Shown in pieces: positions 42,191 to 50,354 of a stretch of DNA of 64,000 bases. The notes beneath the pieces are model-generated. The model had not been told where the DNA came from. It was given only the letters and a program-made list of their open reading frames with translations, and made no database searches. The first letter of the stretch is position 1. Each line of letters begins with the position of its first letter. Source of the stretch: Vulcanimicrobiota bacterium (GTDB lineage Bacteria > Vulcanimicrobiota > Xenobia > Xenobiales > JADMJV01); NCBI GenBank assembly GCA_019637395.1, contig JAHBVR010000025.1, positions 55,046-119,045 of the forward strand, given 5' to 3'. A program made the position numbers and the translations under genes.

Positions 42191-45100
42191 ATGCGTTTAG
42201 CACTGGCTCTGAGTTTGTGTCTGGCTCTACCGGCCCCGGCTTTGCCGGGTGATCCGAATCCGGTTCACGGGCAGATTCAGATTCAGACGCTAACCCCAAA
42301 TCTCATGCAGATCTTGCAGTCGAGCCCGCAAGCCATCGTCAACTGGAATGCTTTCAACATCGGTTCCGGTGAAACGGTGCGCTTTTTACAACCGAGCTCC
42401 CAGGCGGCCATCCTCAATCGGGTGACCGGACTCGACCCTTCTCTCCTTCAGGGCCAGCTGCAGGCCAACGGCCGCGTGTTCCTGCTCAATCCTAACGGCA
42501 TTCTCTTCGGTCCTAACTCGGTGGTCGACGTCGGTAGCTTCACCGCTTCCACCCTCAAGATGAGCGACGAGGATTTCCTGAGCGGCAACTACCGCCTGAC
42601 CCAGGACAGCAGCCTGCCTCTGGCCGCGCTCACCAATCAGGGCCAGATTCGCGTGGCCGAGGGTGGATTCGTGGTGCTGGTTTCGCCCTTGCTGGACAAT
42701 CAGGGGGCGATTATCGCCCAGGCCGGCACTGTGCAACTGGGCGCCACCACGCGAGCGACTTTTTCGGTCGACGGGCGGGGCCAGGTGGCCTTTGCGGTGC
42801 CCGACGGTTTTGATCCGCACTTCCAGGGCGGCGGCCAGGGGGGCACGGTGCTCCTGCAGAGCGGCCAGATGTCGGAACTGCTGACTCAGGTGGTGTCCCG
42901 TCCGAATCTGCTGGAGGCGGCCAGTTTTCAAACTTTGCCCTCCGGCCAGACCCTGTTGAGTGGCGGCGAAGGCATTCTTCTGAACAGCGGCTCGATCAGC
43001 GCCGACTCGGTGCGCCTGGATTCCAGCCAGTTGACCGTGCACGCCACCGGTGCCCGCTTGCAGGGCCAGGACGTGCGCCTGCTCTCGGCCGGCGGCACCG
43101 TCAGCCAGGGCGGCATCCAGGCCGGCTTTGCCGAGGTCAGCGGTCACGAACTCTGGCTCCAGGGCCCGGTGGTGGCCGACACCTTGCTGCTCGACCCGGA
43201 TTTCATCGAGATTGTGGATTCCCCGCCGGGAACCTACGACGGGGATCTGGGCACCGGTTTGCCGCCTACCGGCAGCGGCACGGTCAGCACCTCGGCTATC
43301 ACCGCCACCGCCAATCTGATCCTGAGCGCCAATCAAGACATCACCTACAATGGTAACGGCTTCAGTGGGCCCACCAACCTGGAGTTGCTGGCCGGACGCG
43401 ACATTCTGTTCAATACTTCCGATGCCACCATTTCGCTGGGCTCGTTGCGCTTGCAGGCGGGCCGAAATATCAACTTGAGCGACACCGGCAGCCTGACGAT
43501 CGAGACCAGCGGCGACCTGGAAATGCTGGCCAGCGCCGGGGATTTGCGCCTGAATACGGGTGGCAATCTCCGGCTGGAGGCGAGCGGAGGGCTGTCTCTG
43601 CAAGGCGTGAACTTAACTTCCAACTCTGTTGGTATTGCGGACTTTGTCGGAGCCGGGCCGGTTCGGCTGGCGGCCAGCGGCGGCGACCTCACTTTGAATG
43701 CGAATAACGTCGAGGTGCGCAGCTCGGGAGCCTCTACTCTGCTACAGGCCAGCCGCGACATCGTGCTGGAGACCGGCTTCGGTCTCGGCCTGCGCGGTCT
43801 GGGTCCGGGGGGGCAACTGACGCTGGAGGCCGGCCGTGACTTGACTATGGAGAATCCTCTTTTCGTTAACCTGGAGGGTGAGGCCTTTCTGCTGGCTGGC
43901 CGTAATTTGACTTACATCGGTCAACAGCTCAACAACGCCGGTTCGATCCACATGCGTACCATCAGCGGGAATATCAGCCTGCTCTCCCAGCCGGGAGAGC
44001 ATACCAGCGTTTATGCTGGGAATGTGCTCAACATTACCTCCGGAAATGACTTGATCGGGCGAGCCGACGATCGGATCGAGTTGTTTAACGGAAATTCAGC
44101 GGCCGATTACCTCAATCTCTCGGCGGAGCGCAACATCGATCTGCAGGCTGACGGGGGTCATGTTGACATCTTCAGTTTTGGTGGCACCACCAGCATCTCG
44201 GCTCAGAACATTACCTCGCGGGCCCAGGCCGATTCCATCTGGGCTTCGCCGAGCACTCTGAACGTGCAGGCTACCACCGGCGACCTTAACCTGCAGGTGG
44301 TGGGAGGAACCCAGAGGTTCAGGGCGCCTCAGGTGCAGGTCAGCGCCGCCCGGGACCTGATCCTGGATGCGCCTCTCGACGCCTACTTGACCTCGGATTT
44401 GACCAGCCTGCAGGCCAATCGCAACCTTTCGGTCAACGGTATCAGCAGTTCCATGGCTGACAGCGTCAGCCTGGCCGGCGGTAACATCTCGCTGGAGAGC
44501 ATGGATTTGATCAGTGGCGGCAACTTCACCCTGTCCACTCCCGGCAACCTGACCGAGCGCACCCCCTCGCTCAATCCGCCCGACCTCGTGCGCCTGGAAA
44601 TCAACGCCGGGCGTATCTTCAGTCCCAACAACACCGCCAACAACGTCAGCTTCGCCATTCCTCACACGGCGGTTCTGAATGTGACCGTAACCGGCAGCAA
44701 CGACAGCGTTTTGGGTGCGGCCGCTTCGCTGCGTAACTTCAACGGTGCCAATGTGCAGCCGCAGGTCGAGCCGGCGACCGGGGACATTTACGTGGATGGG
44801 ATTCTCTATCACGAAGGACCCCGAGAGGAAGAGGCGCTTCCTCCCGCCGTGGTGGCCCAACCGCTGCTGGTAAATCCCGAGGAGCGCTCGCAAATCGCCG
44901 CCCAATCCAACCTGAGTCTGGGAAATCTCGGCGGGTTCAGCCGCGTGCTTTCGGAGGGAGAACGCGAGCGCACCACCGCCCGGGCGGATTCCTTGCACCA
45001 GAGCTGGAACCTCGACCCCTTCTCGCCCACGCTGGCGCTGGCGCTGCCCGGGGGAACCCCGCCGGTCTACCCCGCGGAGTTGGCCGAATTAGCCGCTCTG

Positions 45101-45247
45101 CTGGGTCGCAATGTTGAAGAAGACGAAGACGAGCGGGTCAGGGCAACCTTCAACGCCCTGGTCGACCAGGAGTTGCGAGAAATTTGGGAAGTTCGTTACT
45201 GGCGTCACCTCCTCGAGCGCTTCGTGATCTGGGAAGACCGCGAATAG
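42191..45247 (+). CDS. Two-partner-secretion-type exoprotein (filamentous haemagglutinin N-terminal domain)
   Basis: In this 1018-residue protein, a short signal peptide (MRLALALSLCLALPAPAL) leads into a TPS domain over about residues 25-230: IVNWNAFNIGSGETVRF, ILNRVTG, GRVFLLNPNGILFG (the NPNG motif) and VVDVGSFTAST. The rest is a long Ser/Asn/Gly/Leu beta-helix with no obvious toxin or adhesin tail, ending in a charged segment. Such proteins cross the outer membrane through a TpsB porin, but no TpsB gene is in the window. The 3' end overlaps the convergent lysozyme gene by 43 nt. Confidence 0.88.
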   Translation: MRLALALSLCLALPAPALPGDPNPVHGQIQIQTLTPNLMQILQSSPQAIVNWNAFNIGSGETVRFLQPSSQAAILNRVTGLDPSLLQGQLQANGRVFLLNPNGILFGPNSVVDVGSFTASTLKMSDEDFLSGNYRLTQDSSLPLAALTNQGQIRVAEGGFVVLVSPLLDNQGAIIAQAGTVQLGATTRATFSVDGRGQVAFAVPDGFDPHFQGGGQGGTVLLQSGQMSELLTQVVSRPNLLEAASFQTLPSGQTLLSGGEGILLNSGSISADSVRLDSSQLTVHATGARLQGQDVRLLSAGGTVSQGGIQAGFAEVSGHELWLQGPVVADTLLLDPDFIEIVDSPPGTYDGDLGTGLPPTGSGTVSTSAITATANLILSANQDITYNGNGFSGPTNLELLAGRDILFNTSDATISLGSLRLQAGRNINLSDTGSLTIETSGDLEMLASAGDLRLNTGGNLRLEASGGLSLQGVNLTSNSVGIADFVGAGPVRLAASGGDLTLNANNVEVRSSGASTLLQASRDIVLETGFGLGLRGLGPGGQLTLEAGRDLTMENPLFVNLEGEAFLLAGRNLTYIGQQLNNAGSIHMRTISGNISLLSQPGEHTSVYAGNVLNITSGNDLIGRADDRIELFNGNSAADYLNLSAERNIDLQADGGHVDIFSFGGTTSISAQNITSRAQADSIWASPSTLNVQATTGDLNLQVVGGTQRFRAPQVQVSAARDLILDAPLDAYLTSDLTSLQANRNLSVNGISSSMADSVSLAGGNISLESMDLISGGNFTLSTPGNLTERTPSLNPPDLVRLEINAGRIFSPNNTANNVSFAIPHTAVLNVTVTGSNDSVLGAAASLRNFNGANVQPQVEPATGDIYVDGILYHEGPREEEALPPAVVAQPLLVNPEERSQIAAQSNLSLGNLGGFSRVLSEGERERTTARADSLHQSWNLDPFSPTLALALPGGTPPVYPAELAELAALLGRNVEEDEDERVRATFNALVDQELREIWEVRYWRHLLERFVIWEDRE

Positions 45248-45915
45248 CCGGCCACGTTCAGGTCGACGTCTCCCTGAATTCCCGGCACCCGTCCCATCGG
45301 TGTGTATTGCCAGATCGTCCACTGTAATTCGGCCGGAGGCCGAATCATCAGACTACGCAGCCAGATTTCCCGCGGGAATCTCTGCTTGACTCGGTAGGCC
45401 TTCTCGAATTCGGGTAGCAGGTATAGGATGGCCGGACGCCTGTGAGCCGCCTCGACCCGCTCGAGAAACACGCCCAGCTCGCGCAGGATGATCGCGCGCG
45501 GCGGGCGGACGCTGGTGTTGCCGCCGAATTCCAGGTCGATCACCGGCGGCAGCGATTGCAGGTCGGGAGGCGCCACTTTTAGAAAGTTCTCGGCCTGATC
45601 CGCCCCCGGCCGGCGCAAGGTGAAGAAATGATAAGCTCCGCGCCGAATCCCGGCCGCGCCCGCGCCCTCCCAGTTTGCCTGAAAGTGCTCGTCCACCCAA
45701 TCGCCGCCTTCGCTGGCTTTGATATAGGCGAATTCGATGCCGGCGGCGGCCACCGTGGGCCAATCAATGCGTCCCTGGTGGGCCGAGACATCGATGCCCC
45801 GATGTTCACCGCCGCGCAGGCGGACGGGATCGCGTGCCCACTGGAGCAATCCGGCCCCCAGGCAGCCGAGCAGGAGCAGGCCCAGCCTGGCCTGGGAGAG
45901 AGAGAGTTTAGCCAT
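45205..45915 (-). CDS. GH25 family lysozyme, membrane-anchored or secreted
   Basis: The 236-residue protein from ATG at 45915 has a hydrophobic N-terminus (RLGLLLLGCLGAGLL) and then a GH25 (Chalaropsis-type) muramidase domain: GIDVSAHQGRIDW (catalytic Asp), FAYIKASEG, AYHFFTL, PPVIDLEFGG (catalytic Asp-x-Glu) and WTIWQYTPMG with DVDLN at the end. It cleaves the MurNAc-GlcNAc bond of peptidoglycan. A longer in-frame reading adds 47 residues without a good start. It is divergent from the response regulator fusion. Confidence 0.9.
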   Translation of the reverse strand: MAKLSLSQARLGLLLLGCLGAGLLQWARDPVRLRGGEHRGIDVSAHQGRIDWPTVAAAGIEFAYIKASEGGDWVDEHFQANWEGAGAAGIRRGAYHFFTLRRPGADQAENFLKVAPPDLQSLPPVIDLEFGGNTSVRPPRAIILRELGVFLERVEAAHRRPAILYLLPEFEKAYRVKQRFPREIWLRSLMIRPPAELQWTIWQYTPMGRVPGIQGDVDLNVAGYSRSSQITKRSRR

Positions 45916-45922
45916 AGCGGGG

Positions 45923-45928
45923 ATCATA
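45923..45928 (-). promoter_or_regulatory. Candidate -10 (TATGAT) 7 nt before the GH25 gene
   Basis: Minus strand TATGAT, ccccgct, ATG at 45915. It is close to consensus; no TTGACA-like -35 at the proper spacing. Confidence 0.45.
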
Positions 45929-45977
45929 GTGAGGGCGTGTGTCATTTGTAGCACAAAGAGGTCTGGAGGGCGGCCAC

Positions 45978-45983
45978 TAGAAT
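45978..45983 (+). promoter_or_regulatory. Candidate -10 (TAGAAT) 11 nt before the REC-MBL gene
   Basis: TAGAAT, cgggacacgcc, ATG at 45995. It is the same hexamer as before the exoprotein gene. No clear -35. Confidence 0.4.
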
Positions 45984-45994
45984 CGGGACACGCC

Positions 45995-47221
45995 ATGAAG
46001 AAACGTATTGCCCTGGTCGATGATGATCCGAGTGTGCTGGAACTGCATAAGGTCATCTTCGAAATCGAAGGGCACGAAGTGACGGGCTATTCTTCCAGTA
46101 GCGCCGCCTTGGAAGGCGTAACCAGGGATCCGCCCGATTGTCTGCTGACCGACATCATGATGCCGGAGATGGACGGCACCGAACTGACCCGCCGCTTGCG
46201 CCAGAACCCGGCCCTCGCCAATCTGTGTATCGTGGTCGTCTCGAGCAAAGTCTACGCCGCCGATAGAAAACGTGCCCTGGACGCCGGGGCTAACGGCTTC
46301 ATCCCCAAAAGTCGTAGCAATCCGCAAGCGATGGTGGGCGAAGTGATGGCCCTGATCACCGAGACCATCAGCCTGGGCTTCTGGGGAACTCGCGGCACCA
46401 TGCCCATGTCCGGTCCGCAAACCCTCCGCTATGGAGGCAATACCGCCTGTATCAGCCTGACTTTTCCGGACGGGCACGTCTTCGTTTTCGATGCCGGCAC
46501 GGGAATCTACCCGTTGGCGGGGCAGCTTATGGGTCAGGGTAAGAAACTGAACGGGACGGTGTTGTTGTCCCACCCCCACTGGGACCACATCAATTTCCTA
46601 CCTTTCTTCACTCCGCTGTTTGTGCCGGGCAATCAGTTCGAAATTGTAGGGGCGGACCAGGACGGGCTGTCTTTGGAACAACTGGTGGCCAATCAGATGG
46701 ACGGCGTGCACTTTCCCATCACTCCCAGCGAATGGGGCGCCCGCGTCGGCTACCGCAGCCTGGGAGAAGGCTGCTACGATATCGGACCGGCTAAAGTGTC
46801 CACCATGCTGCTCTGCCACCCGGGTAACTGCCTGGGTTACCGGGTGGACTTCGGGGGCCTGAAAATCGCTTATGTCACCGACAACGAACTCTATCCCGAA
46901 GACAGTGATATGTTCTCTCCCGTCTATCTGCAACGCCTGACGGAATTCGTCAGCCACTGCGACCTGCTTATCACCGACACGAGCTACACTGACGAAGAAT
47001 ATCCCAAGCGCATCAACTGGGGTCATTCCGCGCTCTCCCGGGTGGTCAACTTGGCCAGGCAGGCTCAAGTCAAGGAACTCTACCTGTTCCATCACGTGCC
47101 CGAGCATACGGATGACGACATAGATAAAATGCTTCAACAGGCGGCCGCCCTGTGCGCCGGTTCGTCCACGGTGTGCAAAGCGGCCCAGGCGCTGGAAACG
47201 GTCCGCCTCAACGCGGTGTAA
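45995..47221 (+). CDS. Receiver domain fused to a metallo-beta-lactamase-fold hydrolase
   Basis: In this 408-residue protein, residues 1-125 are a response regulator receiver: VDDDPSVLE, LLTDIMMPEMDG (phospho-acceptor Asp), VVVSSK and IPKSRS (Lys). After a short link, FWGTRGTMPMSGP begins an MBL-fold domain with GGNTACISL, the metal motif SHPHWDHINFLPFF, and later metal ligands in CHPGNCLGYR, VTDNE and LFHHVPEHTDDD. The order of motifs fits the cAMP-phosphodiesterase/RNase Z-like branch of MBL enzymes. It is an output protein of a two-component system whose kinase is not adjacent. Confidence 0.88.
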   Translation: MKKRIALVDDDPSVLELHKVIFEIEGHEVTGYSSSSAALEGVTRDPPDCLLTDIMMPEMDGTELTRRLRQNPALANLCIVVVSSKVYAADRKRALDAGANGFIPKSRSNPQAMVGEVMALITETISLGFWGTRGTMPMSGPQTLRYGGNTACISLTFPDGHVFVFDAGTGIYPLAGQLMGQGKKLNGTVLLSHPHWDHINFLPFFTPLFVPGNQFEIVGADQDGLSLEQLVANQMDGVHFPITPSEWGARVGYRSLGEGCYDIGPAKVSTMLLCHPGNCLGYRVDFGGLKIAYVTDNELYPEDSDMFSPVYLQRLTEFVSHCDLLITDTSYTDEEYPKRINWGHSALSRVVNLARQAQVKELYLFHHVPEHTDDDIDKMLQQAAALCAGSSTVCKAAQALETVRLNAV

Positions 47222-47272
47222 GGCTCACCTTGACGAGGATTTCAAGCGCCGTTTGCTGCTGGCGGGTGAAGC

Positions 47273-48136
47273 TCAATCTGCGTCGGTCTTGATGGCGCTC
47301 GGCCAGCGCATGGGCGCGTGGGGGCTGTCGGGGGAGAGCAGGCTGCCCACGCCCAGCGGATGCAGTAGCGCGTTGTCTCCGGCTGCTTCAGCGCCGATGT
47401 GATAGTCGCCGCGGTACTCGCCGAAGTCGCCCTGCACGTGGAAGCCGCCGGCTTCCGGGGTGACCGTATAATCGCCGCTGTATTCGCCAAAGTCGCCCTT
47501 GACTTGCCGGGAACCATCCGGATTGGTGATCACCTGAAAGTCGCCACGGTATTCGCCGAAATCTCCGAAAACGTGAGCAATGTTCCCCTCGCTGACGATC
47601 TGGTAATCGCCACGATACTCGCCGAAGTCGCCCTGCACCCGGGTGGTATTGCCCTGGTGGGTGACCTGGTAGTCTCCTCGATATTCGCCAAAGTCGCCGA
47701 AGACGTGCCCGTTCTCGATGCGAAAGTCCCCGCGGTATTCGCCAAAGTCGCCGCTCACATGAGCGCCCTGCACGGTGTAGTCACCGCGATATTCGCCGAA
47801 GTCTCCGACCACGTGGCCGTCCTGGACGGTAAAATCGCCACGATATTCGCCGAAGTCGCCGCGCGCCTGGTTGGCCTGCAGGGGCTGCTCCGGAGTGGGC
47901 GTGTCGGCGTTGCAGCCGGCCAGCATGACCAGCGCCACGCCGGCGCCCAGGCCGAGTAATAGCTTGCCGGCCGTGAAGCCCGATTGCCTGGAGAGCACTT
48001 CGCCCGAGGGGGGTGTGGGCGGGCGCAACTCCACCTGGTCTTGCGTTGGAGAGGTGGGGGCACTCAAAGGCGATTGATTGCGCAATCCCCCGGTGGAGCG
48101 CAGTTTGGGCAAGTTGGCGTGGCTGGCAATCTTCAT
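47273..48136 (-). CDS. Lipoprotein-like protein with eight GDFGEYRGD repeats
   Basis: The protein of about 287 residues has a polar N-terminus with QDQVELRPP at about 32-40, then a hydrophobic segment ending in a lipobox-like MLAGC (Cys75). It is an unusually late lipobox if it is one. From about residue 90 the protein is eight units of GDFGEYRGD(F/Y), each followed by 8-13 variable residues such as TVQDGHVV or QVTHQGNTTRVQ. One unit reads GEYSGDY. The pattern suggests a beta-strand/loop solenoid or sheet. I know no named family for it. ATG at 48136 is preferred, with TAAGCT 7 nt before it. Confidence 0.75.
   Translation of the reverse strand: MKIASHANLPKLRSTGGLRNQSPLSAPTSPTQDQVELRPPTPPSGEVLSRQSGFTAGKLLLGLGAGVALVMLAGCNADTPTPEQPLQANQARGDFGEYRGDFTVQDGHVVGDFGEYRGDYTVQGAHVSGDFGEYRGDFRIENGHVFGDFGEYRGDYQVTHQGNTTRVQGDFGEYRGDYQIVSEGNIAHVFGDFGEYRGDFQVITNPDGSRQVKGDFGEYSGDYTVTPEAGGFHVQGDFGEYRGDYHIGAEAAGDNALLHPLGVGSLLSPDSPHAPMRWPSAIKTDAD
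47399..47860 (-). repeat. Tandem coding repeat array (8 units)
   Basis: On the plus strand each unit carries a near-identical core of about 27 nt (antisense of GDFGEYRGD), while the spacer codons vary in sequence and length (54-69 nt period). Third-position differences among cores show the protein sequence, not only the DNA, is being kept. Confidence 0.85.
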
Positions 48137-48143
48137 AACCAAT

Positions 48144-48149
48144 AGCTTA
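48144..48149 (-). promoter_or_regulatory. Candidate -10 (TAAGCT) 7 nt before the repeat lipoprotein
   Basis: Minus strand TAAGCT, attggtt, ATG at 48136. No clear -35. Confidence 0.4.
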
Positions 48150-48269
48150 ACCCGGGTGTCTGAAAAAACTTATAAAGACCTGTTAGCAGGATCAGGCAAG
48201 ACCTCGGCAGCATCTTTCTACCGATCCCCTTTCCAGATGAGGCATGATATCAGCCTGGGAGAACACAAA

Positions 48270-48954
48270 ATGTCTGAGATTGCCGAAAAAGTCGTGGTCA
48301 TTACCGGCGCCAGCTCCGGGATCGGAGAAGCTACCGCTCGCCTGCTGGCTCAACGGGGCGCCCGTTTGATGGCGGGTGCGCAACGGACCGACCGCCTGGA
48401 AAAACTGGTCCAGGATATTCGCGCCGCTGGCGGCACGGCTGAATTCCAGGCGGTGGACGTTACCCGGCGTTCGGAAGTAGAAGCCCTGGTGGCCCAAGCT
48501 GAGCAAACCTACGGCCAGGTCGACGTGCTGGTCAACAACGCTGGTTTGATGCCGCTAGTGGGACCAGATGATCGATGTCAACATCAAAGGCGTCCCCTAC
48601 GGCATCGCCGCCGCTTTGCCGCGAATGCAGGCGCGCAAGTCCGGCCACATCATCAACCTTTCCTCTATCGGGGGCCACTCGGTGGTTCCCACCGGCTCCG
48701 TCTACTGCGCCACCAAGTCTGCCGTGGGAGCCATTTCCGAGGGCCTGCGCCAGGAGATCGGCCGCGATATCCGCGTGACCGAGTCGGAACTGGCTCACAC
48801 CATCACCGATCCCGAAGCTCGGAAGGGTATGGAAGAATTCCGTGCCCAGGCCATCCCCGCGGAAGCCATCGCCCGCTCGATTGCCTACGCCATCGAACAG
48901 CCGGCCGAAGTCTCGGTCAGCGAAATCATCGTCCGTCCCACCGGCGGCTTTTAA
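48270..48954 (+). pseudogene. Short-chain dehydrogenase/reductase, disrupted by internal deletion and frameshift
   Basis: The first part (ATG 48270) has the SDR cofactor motif VVVITGASSGIGEATARLL and VDVLVNNAGLMPL. The frame then breaks near 48558. Homology resumes in another frame at [18 protein letters not shown], with the catalytic Ser region (HIINLSSIG), [10 protein letters not shown] (Tyr-x3-Lys) and a normal C-terminus ending IIVRPTGGF. In intact relatives about ten residues, roughly SPLAALKVDEW-like, separate NNAGLMPL from MIDVNIKG; they are missing here. The whole is thus an oxidoreductase gene with a small out-of-frame deletion. The AraC gene follows closely and could have controlled it. 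A sequencing or assembly error is possible. Confidence 0.75.
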
Positions 48955-48970
48955 GGAGAAGATAGCGAAC

Positions 48971-49843
48971 ATGGTTGACGAATTGGCAAAGCTGGCGGAA
49001 AGTCTGCATCCCGAACAAGGGACTCTGCAGACCGCAATCGATACGCTCTTTTTGCATCGCTGGCAAGGCCAAACGGAGCCGGCGCACGGACTGCAACAAC
49101 CAGCTCTGTGCGTTGTAGCGCAGGGTCGCAAGATCGTGACCCTGGCTGACCAAACCTATACCTATGATCCCAATCACTACTTGCTGGTGTCTGTGGATCT
49201 GCCCACAGTGGGCAAGGTGATTGAGGGGCCCTACCTGGGTGTTCGCCTGGATCTCCCTCCACGTCTGATCAACGAAGTCATGTCCCGAACCAACAGTGAC
49301 GGCGAAATCAAAGTCCCCGACCAGCCCGGTCTGGGGGTCAGCCCCCTGACCCCCGCTTTGACCGGCGCCTTGATCCGTCTCTTGCGTCTGTTGGAGACTC
49401 CTTATGACATTCCCGTGCTGGCTCCGCTGATTCAGCACGAAATCGTCTATCACTTGCTCAACGGCCCCCAGGGGGATCGACTGCGCCGCATGGCTCGCCC
49501 CGACTCGACCGGCGTCATCGGAGCCATCCGCTGGCTCAGGGATAACTTCGCCGAACCGTTGCGCATCGAGCAGATCGCCCGCCAGTTCAACATGAGCTCC
49601 TCGGGATTGCACCACCAGTTCAAGGCCGTCACGGCCATGAGCCCGCTGCAGTATCAAAAGCAACTGCGCCTGCAGGAAGCCCGCCGTCTGCTGCTTTCGG
49701 AGGTGGCCGACGCGGCCTCGGTTAGCTATCAAGTGGGCTACAACAGCCCCTCTCAGTTCAGTCGCGAGTACAGCCGCCTCTTCGGCCACCCGCCCCAGCG
49801 GGACATCGCCCGCCTGCGAGGATTTGCGGTCTCCCTGTCCTGA
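48971..49843 (+). CDS. AraC-family transcriptional regulator
   Basis: This 290-residue protein has an AraC_N-type cupin domain: HRWQGQTEPAHGLQQPALCVVAQGRKIVTL, YDPNHYLLVSVDLP and GPYLGVRLDL. The C-terminal double HTH has LRIEQIARQFNMSSSGLHHQFKAVTAMSPLQYQKQLRLQEARRLL and SYQVGYNSPSQFSREYSRLFGHPP. An aaggagaa ribosome site overlaps the end of the SDR gene. SDR-AraC pairs are common, the regulator responding to the enzyme's substrate class. Here the enzyme is broken but the regulator is intact. Confidence 0.9.
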   Translation: MVDELAKLAESLHPEQGTLQTAIDTLFLHRWQGQTEPAHGLQQPALCVVAQGRKIVTLADQTYTYDPNHYLLVSVDLPTVGKVIEGPYLGVRLDLPPRLINEVMSRTNSDGEIKVPDQPGLGVSPLTPALTGALIRLLRLLETPYDIPVLAPLIQHEIVYHLLNGPQGDRLRRMARPDSTGVIGAIRWLRDNFAEPLRIEQIARQFNMSSSGLHHQFKAVTAMSPLQYQKQLRLQEARRLLLSEVADAASVSYQVGYNSPSQFSREYSRLFGHPPQRDIARLRGFAVSLS

Positions 49844-49937
49844 CGCCCGCCCTGCCGTCTTAAATTGCTAACGATTTGTTTACAGGATGACGGAATTCGT
49901 AACACAGTTGCTAACCAACCGGACCCCGTAGCTGCCC

Positions 49938-49943
49938 TATACT
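49938..49943 (+). promoter_or_regulatory. Candidate -10 (TATACT) 6 nt before start codon
   Basis: TATACT, tggact, ATG at 49950. Close to the consensus -10, with no Shine-Dalgarno sequence between: a clear leaderless candidate. A TTGCTA lies upstream but 24 nt away. Confidence 0.5.
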
Positions 49944-49949
49944 TGGACT

Positions 49950-50354
49950 ATGATCGCCGAACAACTCTCCCGCTCGCAGTTCCAGCGCCAGCTCCAAAAT
50001 CGTCTCTGGGAGCTGCGCCAAAACGGCCAGGACGGACGTCACCTCAAGAGCTTCCTGGCTCGGCTGCGGGCGGTGCCGGGCCAGACGGTGGGCGATATGT
50101 GCCATAACTGGTCGCGGGCTCAGGCGGAACGCCGCCCCATCTACCAGTTGCTCTGGCTGGCCATGGCCGTGCTCTCGAGCGCGCTGCTCTTCAAGAGCGC
50201 GGGCGTGGGAGCTTCCTTATTCGCCATGGCGGTCTGCGGCGTACTCTCGGTGGTTCATCTTCAAGTCCTCTGGTATGAAGAAGGCCGCTTCGCCAACGAA
50301 CTGTTGGCGCGTGCCGACGCCGCTCACTACAGTCTGGTCCTCACCAGACGCTAG
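49950..50354 (+). CDS. Small membrane protein, hypothetical
   Basis: The 134-residue protein has a basic, Gln/Arg-rich cytoplasmic N-terminus of about 65 residues, two adjacent membrane helices (LLWLAMAVLSSALLF and GASLFAMAVCGVLSVVHLQVL) and a short charged tail. No family is recognised. It appears to be a single-gene unit with a TATACT box directly before the ATG. It is convergent with the M23-like gene, with stops separated by less than 5 nt or overlapping. Confidence 0.65.
   Translation: MIAEQLSRSQFQRQLQNRLWELRQNGQDGRHLKSFLARLRAVPGQTVGDMCHNWSRAQAERRPIYQLLWLAMAVLSSALLFKSAGVGASLFAMAVCGVLSVVHLQVLWYEEGRFANELLARADAAHYSLVLTRR

Noticed and set aside
47399-47860. CRISPR-like regular repeats
   Set aside because: The units lie in frame inside one open gene and encode GDFGEYRGD. 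Spacers encode variable linkers, and third positions vary.
48078-48269. Upstream extension of the SDR frame
   Set aside because: The 64 extra codons show no similarity to SDR proteins. The ATG at 48270 begins right before the cofactor motif.
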